Assembly (NCBI RefSeq): GCF_017948485.1
Contig: NZ_JAFFSX010000018.1
Coordinates: 62,001-126,000, forward strand
Direction of reading: 5' to 3'
DNA: 64,000 nucleotides
Source: Streptomyces sp. GESEQ-35
Lineage (GTDB): Bacteria > Actinomycetota > Actinomycetes > Streptomycetales > Streptomycetaceae
Shown: piece after piece, positions 41,819 to 51,196 of the stretch
How the letters are laid out: the number at the start of each line of letters is the position of its first letter
Numbering within the stretch: position 1 is the first letter of the stretch
Program-made: the position numbers and the translations under genes
Notes under the pieces: model-generated
What the model saw: only the letters and a program-made list of their open reading frames with translations
Database searches by the model: none
What the model was told of the DNA's origin: nothing

Positions 41819-43249
41819 GTGGATCGCACTGCCCAACTCACAGCACGCCGCACAGAGCGTGAGCTCGTATACGATCCGCTCCCCACGAAACCTTCGCTGC
41901 ACCTCAGAGCCGTACGCGTGCTGGAGGACAACTGGACCGGCACGAACACCGTGCCCTCGCGCAGTCTGTACCCGCACCAGTGGTCCTGGGACTCCGCGTT
42001 CATCGCGATCGGACTGCGGCACCTCTCGCCGTTACGGGCGCAGACGGAGCTGGAGACGCTGCTCGACGCCCAGTGGGGCGACGGACGGATCCCGCACATC
42101 GTCTTCAGCCCTTCCGTGCCCCTCGACGCCTACTTCCCGAGCCCCGACTTCTGGCGCTCCTCGACCGCCGGGCACGCTGCGGGCGCCCCGCGCACCGTAC
42201 AGACGTCCGGCATCGTGCAGCCACCGGTACACGCGCTGGCGGCCTGGCTGGTGCACCGCGCCGACCCCGGTCTGTCCCGGGCGCGCGGCTTCCTCGCCCG
42301 GCTGTATCCCCGGCTGGCCGCCTGGCACCGCTATCTGCTGCACCGGCGGGACCTGGGCGGAGGCTCTCTCGCGTCCGTCGTACACCCCTGGGAACAGGGC
42401 ATGGACAACAGCCCCACCTGGGACGCCCCGCTGTCCCGCATCACACCCGCCCCGGCCCGCTCCTTCCGGCGCGCCGACCTCGACCACGGGGCGGCGGAGG
42501 ACCGGCCGACGGATCTGGACTACGGACGGTATGTGCGACTGGCGACGGACTACCGGGACGGGGGCTACCAGGACGGTGGGGGTCAGTTCGCCGTCGAGGA
42601 CCCGGCCTTCAACGCGCTGCTCATCGCCTCGGAGCATGCGCTGGCCCGGATCGCGCACGAGCTGGGGGCGACGGGGACGGCACGGCACGCGCGCGCGGAG
42701 CGGCTGACGGCGGCGCTGGTGGAGCGGCTGTGGGATCCGGCGGAGGGGATGTTCTTCTGCCGGGATGTGCGCGGCACCGGCCTGATCCATGAACGCAGCG
42801 TCTCCGGTCTCGTCCCGCTGCTCCTGCCGACCCTCCCCCGCGAGATCGCCACGGCTCTCGTGCGCACCCTCCGCGGACCGCACTTCGGGGACGGCACCCG
42901 CCTCGTCCCGTCGTACGACCTCCTCGGCGAGGCCTTCGATCCGCACCGCTACTGGCGCGGCCCCGCCTGGTTCAACACGAGCTGGCTGGTGGAGCGCGGG
43001 CTGCGAGTGCACGGCGAGCGGGCGCGGGCCGACGCGCTGCGGACGGCGGTGCTGGACACCGCCGACGCCACCGATTTCGCCGAGTACGTGGACCCGTACA
43101 CCGGCGAGGCCTGCGGAGCCACCGGCTTCAGCTGGACCGCCGCGCTCGCGCTCGACCTGCTGCACAGCGACACCGCGCACACGGACACCTCGGCCGGCGA
43201 CACCTCGGTCACGGCCATCGCGGCGATCAAGGGAGGGGACCGGGCATGA
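41819..43249 (+). CDS. GH63-like glycoside hydrolase (mannosylglycerate/glucosylglycerate hydrolase type)
   Basis: A 476-residue (alpha/alpha)6-barrel hydrolase of the MGH/GH63-like group. Conserved barrel motifs are LYPHQWSWDSAFIAIGLRHL, WEQGMDNSPTWDAPL and RYWRGPAWFNTSWLVERGL. Relatives hydrolyse mannosyl- or glucosylglycerate, or trim oligosaccharides; the exact sugar is unknown. The start is GTG 41819 with GGGGAG upstream. Codon 72 is TTA (SPLRAQ), so expression should depend on bldA. It is translationally coupled (ATGA) to the downstream debranching-type enzyme. Confidence 0.86.
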   Translation: MDRTAQLTARRTERELVYDPLPTKPSLHLRAVRVLEDNWTGTNTVPSRSLYPHQWSWDSAFIAIGLRHLSPLRAQTELETLLDAQWGDGRIPHIVFSPSVPLDAYFPSPDFWRSSTAGHAAGAPRTVQTSGIVQPPVHALAAWLVHRADPGLSRARGFLARLYPRLAAWHRYLLHRRDLGGGSLASVVHPWEQGMDNSPTWDAPLSRITPAPARSFRRADLDHGAAEDRPTDLDYGRYVRLATDYRDGGYQDGGGQFAVEDPAFNALLIASEHALARIAHELGATGTARHARAERLTAALVERLWDPAEGMFFCRDVRGTGLIHERSVSGLVPLLLPTLPREIATALVRTLRGPHFGDGTRLVPSYDLLGEAFDPHRYWRGPAWFNTSWLVERGLRVHGERARADALRTAVLDTADATDFAEYVDPYTGEACGATGFSWTAALALDLLHSDTAHTDTSAGDTSVTAIAAIKGGDRA

Positions 43250-45183
43250 CGGACCGGCATCATCTGCTCGTGCACGGCGGGACGTTCGCCGCCGTGGGCG
43301 ACGGCGGCGACATCAGCGGCGTACGGGGCGGCAGTTCCCCGGACGGGTTGTTCGTGCGTGACGCCCGGCACCTCAGCCGCTGGCAGCTGACGGTCGACGG
43401 AGCCGTACCCGAGGCCTTGAGCCCCGTCGCCGACGGGGACACCGCGCGCTGTGTCCTGGTCCCGCGCGGCGGCCGCCAGGAACCGCCCGCGTACACGATC
43501 TTCCGCGAACAGGCCGTCACCGACGGCGCGTTCGTCGAGTTAATCCGGGTGACCAGCAACCGTCCGGTGCCGACCACGGTCCGCCTCGCGGTCACCGCGG
43601 ACGCCGACTTCACCGACCAGTTCGAGCTGCGCTCCGACCACCGTACCTACGCCAAGATCGGCGCCACCCGTGCCCGCCAAGTCCTGGACGACGGCGTGGA
43701 GTTCACCTACCAGCGCGGCGAATGGCGCTCGCTGACGACGGTGACGGCCGAGCCCGTCCCGGACGGTGTCGAGGAGACCGGCACCGGCGCACGACGCCTC
43801 GTATGGACCCTGGACCTGGATCCGCACGGCACGGCGGAGCTGGCCCTGCGGGTCATGGCCCGCCCGCACGGCGACAAACGGGCCCGCCGAGTCCCCCGCT
43901 CCCCCGCCGCACTGAACGACCAACTCCTCTCCCTGGAGGGCGAGTTCGTGGAGGGCGTGGCCTTCCCGACCGGCTGGCCGGAGCTGGCCGCGGCCTGCGC
44001 GCGGGGCCTCGCCGACCTGGCCGCGCTCCAGGTCCCGGCGACGGGCCCGGACGGCGAGGAACTGCGCGTCCCGGCGGCCGGAGCGCCCTGGTTCCTGACG
44101 CTGCTGGGCCGGGACGCCCTGCTCACCTCACTGTTCGCCCTCCCCTACCGCCCCCAGCTGGCCGCCGCCACCCTCCCCGCACTCGCCGCGGCCCAGGCCA
44201 CGGAGACCGGCGCGGGCTCGGTCGCCCAGCCCGGCAAGATCGTGCACGAGGTGCGGCACGGCGAGCTGGCGCACTTCGGGCAGGTGCCGTACGGGCGTTA
44301 CTACGGGTCGGTGGATGCGACCCCGCTGTTCCTGGTCCTCCTCGGCGCGTACGTCGATCAGACCGGGGACGCGGAGTTGGCCCGCCGCCTGGAGCCCCAC
44401 GCCCGCGCGGCGATCGGCTGGATGCTCGACCACGGCGGGCTCACCTCGCGCGGCTACCTGGTCTACCGCGCGGACCAGGGCGGCCTCGCCAACCAGAACT
44501 GGAAGGACTCGCCCGGCGCCATCTGCTCGGCCGACGGCACGCGGGCGACCGGCTCGGTGATGGCGGCCGGGGCTCAGGGCTATGCGTACGACGCCCTGCG
44601 CCGCACCGCGTTGCTGGCCCGCACGGTGTGGGACGACGAGGTGTACGCGGCGCTGCTGGAGCAGGCGGCGGGCGATCTGCGGGACCGTTTCCAGCGTGAC
44701 TTCTGGATGCGGGACCGGTGCTTCCCGGCGCTCGCCCTGGACGGCGAGGGCCGGCATGTCGACGCGCTGGCGTCCGACGCCGGGCATCTGCTGTGGTCGG
44801 GGCTGCTCGACAAGGAGTACGGCGAGCTGGTCGGCCGGCGCCTGCTGGAACCGGACTTCTTCTCGGGCTGGGGCGTCCGTACGGTTGCCTCCGGCCAGGC
44901 TGCGTACCATCCGCTGTCGTATCACCGGGGGTCGGTGTGGCCGCATGACAACGCGCTGATCACCCTCGGTCTGGCCCGCTACGGCCTGCACGACGAGGCC
45001 CGTACCGTCGCCCACGCCCTGGTCGACGCGGCTTCGGCGACGGGGCATCGGCTGCCGGAGGTACTGGCGGGGTACGGCCGGGACACCCACGCGGAGCCGG
45101 TGCCGTATCCGCATGCGTGCGTGCGGGAATCTCGGTCGGCGGCGGCGCCACTCGCGCTGCTGACGGCGGTTGGCGGCGCCTAA
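43246..45183 (+). CDS. Glycogen debranching enzyme-like amylo-alpha-1,6-glucosidase
   Basis: A 645-residue cytoplasmic protein with an N-terminal glycogen-debranching beta domain (GGSSPDGLFVRDARHLSRWQ and VRLAVTADADFTDQFELR) and a C-terminal (alpha/alpha)6 barrel with TLLGRDALLTSLFALPY, NQNWKDSPGAICSADGTRA and HRGSVWPHDNALITLGLARY. It probably cleaves alpha-linked branches or oligosaccharides together with the coupled upstream hydrolase. Codon 99 is TTA (VELIRV). The two-gene operon is therefore TTA-marked throughout and sits under a ROK regulator. Confidence 0.88.
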   Translation: MTDRHHLLVHGGTFAAVGDGGDISGVRGGSSPDGLFVRDARHLSRWQLTVDGAVPEALSPVADGDTARCVLVPRGGRQEPPAYTIFREQAVTDGAFVELIRVTSNRPVPTTVRLAVTADADFTDQFELRSDHRTYAKIGATRARQVLDDGVEFTYQRGEWRSLTTVTAEPVPDGVEETGTGARRLVWTLDLDPHGTAELALRVMARPHGDKRARRVPRSPAALNDQLLSLEGEFVEGVAFPTGWPELAAACARGLADLAALQVPATGPDGEELRVPAAGAPWFLTLLGRDALLTSLFALPYRPQLAAATLPALAAAQATETGAGSVAQPGKIVHEVRHGELAHFGQVPYGRYYGSVDATPLFLVLLGAYVDQTGDAELARRLEPHARAAIGWMLDHGGLTSRGYLVYRADQGGLANQNWKDSPGAICSADGTRATGSVMAAGAQGYAYDALRRTALLARTVWDDEVYAALLEQAAGDLRDRFQRDFWMRDRCFPALALDGEGRHVDALASDAGHLLWSGLLDKEYGELVGRRLLEPDFFSGWGVRTVASGQAAYHPLSYHRGSVWPHDNALITLGLARYGLHDEARTVAHALVDAASATGHRLPEVLAGYGRDTHAEPVPYPHACVRESRSAAAPLALLTAVGGA

Positions 45184-45211
45184 TCGCTCCGCTGAGGGCG
45201 CCGTGTCTGTC

Positions 45212-45253
45212 TGCGGGTGCACTGTGGCTGATCGCGCAGTTCCCCGCGCCCCT
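45212..45253 (+). repeat. 42-bp dispersed intergenic repeat, copy B
   Basis: Begins TGCGGGTGC and ends with the core GCGCAGTTCCCCGCGCCCCT (45234-45253). It lies 28 bp after the debranching-enzyme stop. Confidence 0.87.
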
Positions 45254-45394
45254 TTGGGGCGTGGGGTTTGCCCGGAGTTTGCCGAGTGCTGGCCGAATTG
45301 GCTGAACATGGGGTGGGGCCCTGCCGTACGGGATGACAGCGGGCCACCGTCCGCCGCTCAGTAAGTCTCGGGCCTCGCACGGAAGGACCTTCGG

Positions 45395-47248
45395 GTGCCT
45401 GTCTTCACGCGCCTACGTCAACTACCAGGTACGACCGACGAGCCCGCGCCCGCCGACGGCGAGAAGCCCCCTGAGGGGCCACCCGCACCCGACGACGAGA
45501 GCGGCACGGGTGGTGCGGGTGGGAGCGAAAAGGCCGAAGGCGAAGCCGAGGCCACCGAGCCACAAACCCTCCGCACGCGCCTCGCAAACCTCCGCACCTG
45601 GCGCACGCGTCACCCCACCGCCACCCGCAACCTCAGCTGGACCACGACCGCCCTCGCCGCGATCCTCGTCCTCGCCGCCCTCCTCCTCCCGAACGCCTGG
45701 CCCGCGCTCCGCCCGAACAGGTTCATACGCCTGCCGGCGGAGGCGATCATCGGGGCGGTCATCCTGCTCAGCCTGGAGCGCCGCCCCCGCACAGCACTCG
45801 CCGCGGTGTCCGGTGTGGCCCTCGGCGCGCTGACCGTCCTGAACTTCCTCGACATGGGGTTCCGGGAGTACCTCGGCCGGGGTTTCAACCTGGTGCTGGA
45901 CTGGGAGTTGCTGGACGACGCGCAGTCGTACATGGCGGACTCAATGGGCGGTACCGTCGCGACGGTCGCCGCCGTCACAGTCGTACTCCTCGTCGTAGGA
46001 CTGCTCGTCCTGATGGCCCTGGCGACGGTCAGGCTGGCCAACCTCCTCGCCCGGAACGCCCCGGTCGCGTCGCGCGGCACGCTGATCGCGGGCACCGTCT
46101 GGATCCTGTGCGCGGCGGTCGGCATCCAGATCTCGGGCATGCCGGTCGCCTCCGACCGCACCGTGGACACGCTGAGGATGCAGGTGCGGCGAGTGCAGGA
46201 CACGCTGCGGGACGAGGCGGCGTTCGCGAAGGAGGCCAAGGCGGACAAGTTCGGCGGTACGCCGGGCAATCAGCTGGTCCCGGACCTGCGGGGCAAGGAC
46301 GTCATCTTCACGTTCATCGAGAGCTACGGCCGCAGCGCGATCGAGGACCCAATCATGGCGCCCGGCGTGGACAGGACGCTCGACACGAGCACCGAGGCGC
46401 TGACGAAGGCCGGCTTCCATGCGAAGAGCGGCTGGCTGACGTCGGCGACCTACGGCGGCAGCAGCTGGCTCGGCCACTCCTCGTTCCTGTCCGGCCTGTG
46501 GATCGACAACCAGCAGCGCTTCCGCACCGTCATGTCCAGCGACCGCCTCTCCCTGACCAAGGCGTTCCAGAAGACCGGCGCGTGGGACACGGTCGGCATC
46601 ATGCCCGGCATCCAGAAGGGCTGGCCGGAGCAGCAGTTCTACGGCCTGGACAAGGTCTACAACGCCTTCCAACTCGGCTACCAGGGACCGAAGTTCAGCT
46701 GGTCGACGATGCCGGACCAGTACGCCCTGGAGGCCTTCCAGCGCCAGGTGCACGGCAAGAAGCGCGACAAGCCGCTGATGTCGGAGGTGATCCTGACCTC
46801 AAGCCACCAACCATGGGCCCCAATCCCGAAGATGGTCGGCTGGGACGAACTGGGCAACGGCTCGATCTTCGACGGCATCCAGAAAGCAGGCCAGAACCCG
46901 TCGTCCGTCATGGCCGACAGCACCAAGTCACGTGAGGAGTACGGCAAGTCCATCGAGTACTCGGTCACGTCGCTCACCCAGTGGCTCGAGCGCTACGGCA
47001 CCGACGACACCGTCATGGTCTTCCTCGGCGACCACCAGCCGATCGCCCGGGTCAGCGGCGACAACGCCAGCCGGGACGTCCCGGTGTCGATCGTCGCCAA
47101 GGACCCGAAGGTCCTCGACAAGATCTCGTCCTGGAACTGGACCGAAGGCCTCAAGCCCGCCCACAACGCCCCCGTCTGGAAGATGGACGCCTTCCGCGAC
47201 CGCTTCCTGCTGGCCTACGGCTCGACGCCGAGCCCGTCGAAGGGCTGA
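45395..47248 (+). CDS. Membrane sulfatase/alkaline phosphatase-fold protein
   Basis: A 617-residue protein with a Pro/Glu-rich cytoplasmic head (about 1-70), four predicted membrane helices (about 80-245) and an extracytoplasmic sulfatase-superfamily domain. That domain opens with DVIFTFIESYGRSAIEDPI and carries the nucleophile region TYGGSSWLGHSSFLSGLW and the metal site VMVFLGDHQPIARVSGDN. The layout recalls phosphoglycerol transferases that modify envelope polymers; the substrate is unknown. The start is probably the GTG at 45395 (tracGGAAGGACC upstream). A 17-bp hairpin follows at 47279. Confidence 0.84.
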   Translation: MPVFTRLRQLPGTTDEPAPADGEKPPEGPPAPDDESGTGGAGGSEKAEGEAEATEPQTLRTRLANLRTWRTRHPTATRNLSWTTTALAAILVLAALLLPNAWPALRPNRFIRLPAEAIIGAVILLSLERRPRTALAAVSGVALGALTVLNFLDMGFREYLGRGFNLVLDWELLDDAQSYMADSMGGTVATVAAVTVVLLVVGLLVLMALATVRLANLLARNAPVASRGTLIAGTVWILCAAVGIQISGMPVASDRTVDTLRMQVRRVQDTLRDEAAFAKEAKADKFGGTPGNQLVPDLRGKDVIFTFIESYGRSAIEDPIMAPGVDRTLDTSTEALTKAGFHAKSGWLTSATYGGSSWLGHSSFLSGLWIDNQQRFRTVMSSDRLSLTKAFQKTGAWDTVGIMPGIQKGWPEQQFYGLDKVYNAFQLGYQGPKFSWSTMPDQYALEAFQRQVHGKKRDKPLMSEVILTSSHQPWAPIPKMVGWDELGNGSIFDGIQKAGQNPSSVMADSTKSREEYGKSIEYSVTSLTQWLERYGTDDTVMVFLGDHQPIARVSGDNASRDVPVSIVAKDPKVLDKISSWNWTEGLKPAHNAPVWKMDAFRDRFLLAYGSTPSPSKG

Positions 47249-47278
47249 TCCGGCAGCCGCCCACGGCGAGAAGGGGAC

Positions 47279-47374
47279 GGGGCGGGGGGTGTCCGCCCGC
47301 AGCGGCCGGCGTCCATCACCGGCACCTTGATCAGTGACCGAGCCGCCGGACCGAGGACGGACACCCCCCGCCCC
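47279..47374. terminator. Long-range inverted repeat between convergent genes
   Basis: Perfect 17-bp arms at 47279-47295 (GGGGCGGGGGGTGTCCG) and 47358-47374, separated by 62 nt that contain a smaller hairpin GCCGG...CCGGC. It lies between the convergent sulfatase-fold and dusB genes and can end transcription from both sides. Confidence 0.72.
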
Positions 47375-47440
47375 GGCCCCGCCCCACGACGAATCCGTAG
47401 GCGCTACACAAGCCCCACCAAAACCCGCAGATGCGCCGCA

Positions 47441-47509
47441 GGCATCCACACCTCAGCCCCCGGACGTGTCCAGCCCGGCATCCACACCTCAGCCCCCGGA
47501 CGTGTCCAG
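47441..47509 (-). repeat. 36-bp-period tandem duplication at the dusB 3' end
   Basis: A 33-bp unit occurs identically at 47441-47473 and 47477-47509 (36-bp period). The second unit includes the dusB stop codon and the last codons (TSGG); the first lies just past the stop. Confidence 0.9.
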
Positions 47510-48643
47510 TTCGGCGTCCTCGCCGATGCCCGCGCAGTCGTACGGGTCCTTCAGCCAGCCGTCCGGGAGGACCACCCGGTTGTTTCCGGACGTACGGCCG
47601 CGGGGCCCGTCGGCGCCGGCCGGCCAGGGCTGGTCGAGGTCCAGCTCGTCCAGCCCGCCCCGGAGTTCGTCCAGCGAGGACGTGATCGCCAGGCGCCCCC
47701 GCATCTCGGAGCCGACCGCGAAGCCCTTCAGGTACCAGGCGACGTGCTTGCGGAAGTCGATGACCCCGCGCGCTTCGTCGCCGATCCACTCGCCGAGGAG
47801 GGTGGCGTGGCGGACCATGACGTCCGCGACCTCGCGGAGGGCCGGCCGCGCGATGGCGTCCGTGCGTCCTTCGAAGACCGCCACCAGGTCCGCGAACAGC
47901 CACGGCCGCCCCAGGCACCCCCGCCCGACCACAACCCCGTCGCAGCCCGTCTCCCGCACCATCCGGACCGCGTCCTCGGCCGACCAGATGTCTCCGTTGC
48001 CGAGCACCGGGATCTCCGGGACGTGCTCCTTCAGGCGGGCGATCGCGTCCCAGTCGGCCGTACCGCCATAGTGCTGCGCGGCGGTGCGGCCGTGCAGGGC
48101 GATGGCCGTCACGCCCTCCTCGACGGCGATGCGTCCGGCGTCGAGGTAGGTGATGTGGTCGTCGTCGATGCCCTTGCGCATCTTCATCGTGACCGGGAGG
48201 TCACCGGCGCCGCTCACCGCCTCGCGGAGGATCGCGCGGAGCAGGTGGCGCTTGTACGGCAACGCCGAACCGCCGCCCTTCCGCGTCACCTTCGGGACCG
48301 GGCAGCCGAAGTTCAGGTCGATGTGGTCGGCGAGGCCCTCCTCCGCGATCATGCGGACGGCCTTGCCGACGGTCGCCGGGTCGACGCCGTACAGCTGGAT
48401 CGAGCGCGGCTTCTCCGTCGCGTCGAAGTGGATCAGCTGCATGGTCTTCTCGTTGCGCTCGACCAGCGCCCGGGTCGTGATCATCTCGCTCACGAACAGG
48501 CCCTTGCCGCCGCTGAACTCCCGGCACAGCGTGCGGAAGGGCGCGTTGGTGATCCCGGCCATCGGTGCCAGCACGACGGGCGGCTGGACGGGGTGCGGGC
48601 CGATCTGGAGGGTCGAGTTCATCGTGGCCGTGGGCGTGGGCAT
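47489..48643 (-). CDS. dusB: tRNA-dihydrouridine synthase (DusB type)
   Basis: An FMN enzyme that reduces uridines in the tRNA D-loop with NADPH. The 384-residue protein shows PPVVLAPMAGITNAPFRTLC (FMN site), SIQLYGVDPATVGKAVRMI, the catalytic Cys in DLNFGCPVPKVTRKGGGSAL, HGRTAAQHYGG, and GNGDIWSAEDAVRMV with VVVGRGCLGRPWLF for phosphate binding. The C-terminal helical domain is complete. ATG 48643 is used; the frame is open 14 codons further. It is divergent from an MFS gene. Confidence 0.94.
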   Translation of the reverse strand: MPTPTATMNSTLQIGPHPVQPPVVLAPMAGITNAPFRTLCREFSGGKGLFVSEMITTRALVERNEKTMQLIHFDATEKPRSIQLYGVDPATVGKAVRMIAEEGLADHIDLNFGCPVPKVTRKGGGSALPYKRHLLRAILREAVSGAGDLPVTMKMRKGIDDDHITYLDAGRIAVEEGVTAIALHGRTAAQHYGGTADWDAIARLKEHVPEIPVLGNGDIWSAEDAVRMVRETGCDGVVVGRGCLGRPWLFADLVAVFEGRTDAIARPALREVADVMVRHATLLGEWIGDEARGVIDFRKHVAWYLKGFAVGSEMRGRLAITSSLDELRGGLDELDLDQPWPAGADGPRGRTSGNNRVVLPDGWLKDPYDCAGIGEDAELDTSGG

Positions 48644-48707
48644 CCCCCCATTCTCACGTACCGAACGGGGTGCGGCCAAACTCATTAGTTAGGCGTACTA
48701 TTCATGA

Positions 48708-50159
48708 ATGCCCGAGCTGAGCCCCCGCCGCCGCATGCTGGTGCTCGCGATCTGCTGTATGAGCCTGCTGATCGTGAGCCTCGACAACACCATCCTGAAC
48801 GTGGCCCTGCCCTCGATGCAGCGGGAACTGCACGCGAGCACGGCGGGCCTCCAGTGGACGATCGACGCCTACACACTGGTACTGGCCTCGCTGCTGATGC
48901 TCGCGGGCTCCACCGCCGACCGGATCGGCCGCAGGCGCGTCTTCATGACAGGCCTCGTCATCTTCACCGTCGGCTCGGCGCTGTGCTCGATCGCGCCGAA
49001 TCTCGAGGCGCTGGTCGCGTTCCGCATGGTCCAGGCGGTCGGCGGTTCGATGCTCAACCCGGTCGCCATGTCGATCATCACCAACACCTTCACCGACCCG
49101 CGCGAACGCGCCCGCGCGATCGGGGTGTGGGGCGGAGTCATCGGCATTTCGATGGCCGCGGGCCCGGTCGCCGGCGGGCTGCTCGTGGAGTCGATCGGCT
49201 GGCGGTCGATCTTCTGGGTCAATCTGCCGGTCGGACTGGCCGCGCTCCTGCTGACCCTCCGATACGTCCCCGAGTCCCGCGCCCCCAAGGCCCGCCGTCC
49301 CGACCCGGTCGGCCAGCTCCTGGTGATCGCGCTGTTCGGCTGCGCCACGTACGGGATCATCGAGGCGCCGACCTCCGGGTTCGCTGCCGTGCTCCCGTTC
49401 GCGGTGGTCGCGGGCGCGGCGCTGATCGGAATCCTCTGGTACGAGCCCCGTCGCGCCGAACCCCTCATCGATCTGCGGTTCTTCCGGTCGGCGCCGTTCA
49501 GCGGGGCGACCGTGATCGCGATCAGCGCGTTTGCTTCGCTGGGCGGGTTCCTGTTCCTCTCGACGCTCTACCTACAGAACGTGCGGGGGCTGGATGCGCT
49601 GCACGCGGGGCTGTGGATGTTGCCGATGGCTGCGCCGACGCTGCTGTGCGCTCCGCTGGCGGGGCGGTTGGTCGCGAACCGGGGGCCGCGGTTGCCGTTG
49701 GTGATCGCGGGGGTGGCGATGACGGCCAGCGCGCTGCTGTTCGCCGTGTTCGAAGCGGAGACTTCTGACGGCACGCTGTTTGCCGGGTATGTGCTGTTCG
49801 GTATCGGGTTCGGGTTCGTGAACGCGCCGATCACCAATACGGCGGTGTCCGGGATGCCGCGGTCGCAGGCGGGCGTTGCGGCTGCCGTTGCTTCCACCAG
49901 TCGTCAGTTGGGGCAGACGCTTGGTGTCGCGGTGGTGGGGGCTGTGCTGGCCACTGGCGTGGGGGCGTCGTCCTATGAGGCTGCGTTTGTGTCGGCTGCC
50001 GTGCCGGGGTGGTGGATTCTTACCGGGTGTGGGCTGGCTGTGCTGGTGGTGGGGGCCGTGAGCAGTGGGCGTTGGGCCCGGGGGACTGCTGAACGTACGG
50101 CTGAGAAGCTGTCGTCTATTGAGGTGCCTCAGACCGTAGGGGCTTCTGATCGTGTGTGA
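48708..50159 (+). CDS. MFS drug exporter (DHA2 family)
   Basis: A 483-residue 14-helix exporter: SLDNTILNVALPSMQRELHA in TM1, GSTADRIGRRRVFMTGLVIF (motif A) and SMAAGPVAGGLLVESIGWRS (motif C). The substrate is unknown. No ribosome site precedes the ATG. The upstream TTAGTTAGGCGTACTA stretch (48686-48701) contains a TACTAT -10-like hexamer and a near-palindrome, so a MarR/TetR-type operator and a very short leader are possible. The last third uses somewhat less GC-biased codons than its surroundings. It is convergent with the XRE regulator gene; a dispersed repeat lies between. Confidence 0.9.
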   Translation: MPELSPRRRMLVLAICCMSLLIVSLDNTILNVALPSMQRELHASTAGLQWTIDAYTLVLASLLMLAGSTADRIGRRRVFMTGLVIFTVGSALCSIAPNLEALVAFRMVQAVGGSMLNPVAMSIITNTFTDPRERARAIGVWGGVIGISMAAGPVAGGLLVESIGWRSIFWVNLPVGLAALLLTLRYVPESRAPKARRPDPVGQLLVIALFGCATYGIIEAPTSGFAAVLPFAVVAGAALIGILWYEPRRAEPLIDLRFFRSAPFSGATVIAISAFASLGGFLFLSTLYLQNVRGLDALHAGLWMLPMAAPTLLCAPLAGRLVANRGPRLPLVIAGVAMTASALLFAVFEAETSDGTLFAGYVLFGIGFGFVNAPITNTAVSGMPRSQAGVAAAVASTSRQLGQTLGVAVVGAVLATGVGASSYEAAFVSAAVPGWWILTGCGLAVLVVGAVSSGRWARGTAERTAEKLSSIEVPQTVGASDRV

Positions 50160-50160
50160 C

Positions 50161-50202
50161 TGCGGGCCGTCTGTGGCTGGTCGCGCAGTTCCCCGCGCCC
50201 CT
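50161..50202 (+). repeat. 42-bp dispersed intergenic repeat, copy C
   Basis: Begins TGCGGGCCG and ends with the core GCGCAGTTCCCCGCGCCCCT (50183-50202). It fills the 51-bp gap between two convergent genes. Confidence 0.87.
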
Positions 50203-50210
50203 TACGGGCG

Positions 50211-51086
50211 TCACCTCGCCCGCGCTATGGCGTGCAGCTTCTCCAGTCTTTGCCTCGACTGCTCGTCCGCCGGGGTGTACGTCACCATCCTTGGTCCCTC
50301 CCCCGGGCTCAGCCACATGTCCGTGTGGTCCACGGAGACTCGGCCCACGTAGGCGTTGTCGAACTCCTTGCGTTTGCCGCGGGGGGCGATGATCTCGTGG
50401 CGGTCCCAGGCCGTCTGGAAGTCCTGGGATTCCGTGCGCAGGCGCTTGAGCAGCATCTTCCAGGCGGGCTCGGCGAGATGGCCGGCCATGGAGCCGCGGA
50501 AGCGGGCGGCCATGAGGCGCTGGGTCTCCTCCAGATGGACGATCGACGAGCGCCAGTCCTCGTTCGTGTAGCAGAGGACCATGCAGTTGCGGTCCTCGGG
50601 CGGAACCGCGTCCAGGTCGCAGAGGAGCAGGCCGTAGGTGCGGTTGTAGGCGAGGATGTCGTAGCGGCTGTTCTGGAGGCAGGCCGGGATCGGTTCCAGT
50701 TGCTCCATCACGGCACGGAGTGCGGGGGTGACCGACGAGCAGCTGGTGGCCGGGGTCGGGTCGACGGCGCCGGCGAGCCGGAAGAGGTGGCCGCGCTCGC
50801 TCGGGTCGAGGAGCAGGGTGCGGGCCAGGGCGTCCAGGACCTGGACGGAGACCTGGATGTCACGGGCCTGTTCGAGCCACGTGTACCAGGTGACGCCGAC
50901 GGCGGAGAGCTGGGCGACCTCCTCGCGGCGCAGACCCGGGGTGCGGCGTCGGCGGCCGCGGGGGAGGCCGACCTGCTCGGGGGCGATGTGCTCACGGCGG
51001 TGGCGGAGGAAGGCGGCGAGTTCGTGCCGGCGGATCTCCGCTTCGCGGGTCGCCTGGGGCTGCCGTACCGCCGTCTCCTGGACCAT
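50211..51086 (-). CDS. XRE-family regulator with MmyB-like ligand domain
   Basis: A 291-residue regulator: an N-terminal helix-turn-helix (AAFLRHRREHIAPEQVGLPR, TPGLRREEVAQLSAVGVTWY) and a C-terminal MmyB-like ligand domain (SRYDILAYNRTYGLLLCDLD, MVLCYTNEDWRSSIVHLEET). Such proteins bind fatty acids or other hydrophobic ligands. The start at ATG 51086 leaves 10 bp to GGAGG; the alternative ATG at 51095 would be only 1 bp away. It is divergent from an MFS exporter, with the inverted repeats at 51142-51169 between them as likely operators. Confidence 0.88.
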   Translation of the reverse strand: MVQETAVRQPQATREAEIRRHELAAFLRHRREHIAPEQVGLPRGRRRRTPGLRREEVAQLSAVGVTWYTWLEQARDIQVSVQVLDALARTLLLDPSERGHLFRLAGAVDPTPATSCSSVTPALRAVMEQLEPIPACLQNSRYDILAYNRTYGLLLCDLDAVPPEDRNCMVLCYTNEDWRSSIVHLEETQRLMAARFRGSMAGHLAEPAWKMLLKRLRTESQDFQTAWDRHEIIAPRGKRKEFDNAYVGRVSVDHTDMWLSPGEGPRMVTYTPADEQSRQRLEKLHAIARAR

Positions 51087-51141
51087 GGTCGTCATACCTC
51101 CAGCCTGCCGCCTCGCGGACCCTGTTGCCGGGTACTGCTAC

Positions 51142-51169
51142 TACCAGGACAAGAACACTCTGGTACCAG
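51142..51169. promoter_or_regulatory. Inverted-repeat operator between XRE regulator and MFS exporter
   Basis: TACCAG (51142-51147) and CTGGTA (51160-51165) form an inverted pair with a 12-bp spacer. The right arm is also part of the perfect palindrome CTGGTACCAG (51160-51169). It lies in the divergent promoter region and is a likely site for the XRE protein. Confidence 0.6.
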
Positions 51170-51196
51170 TCTGGGCGCGCGCGCAAGCTCATCTTC

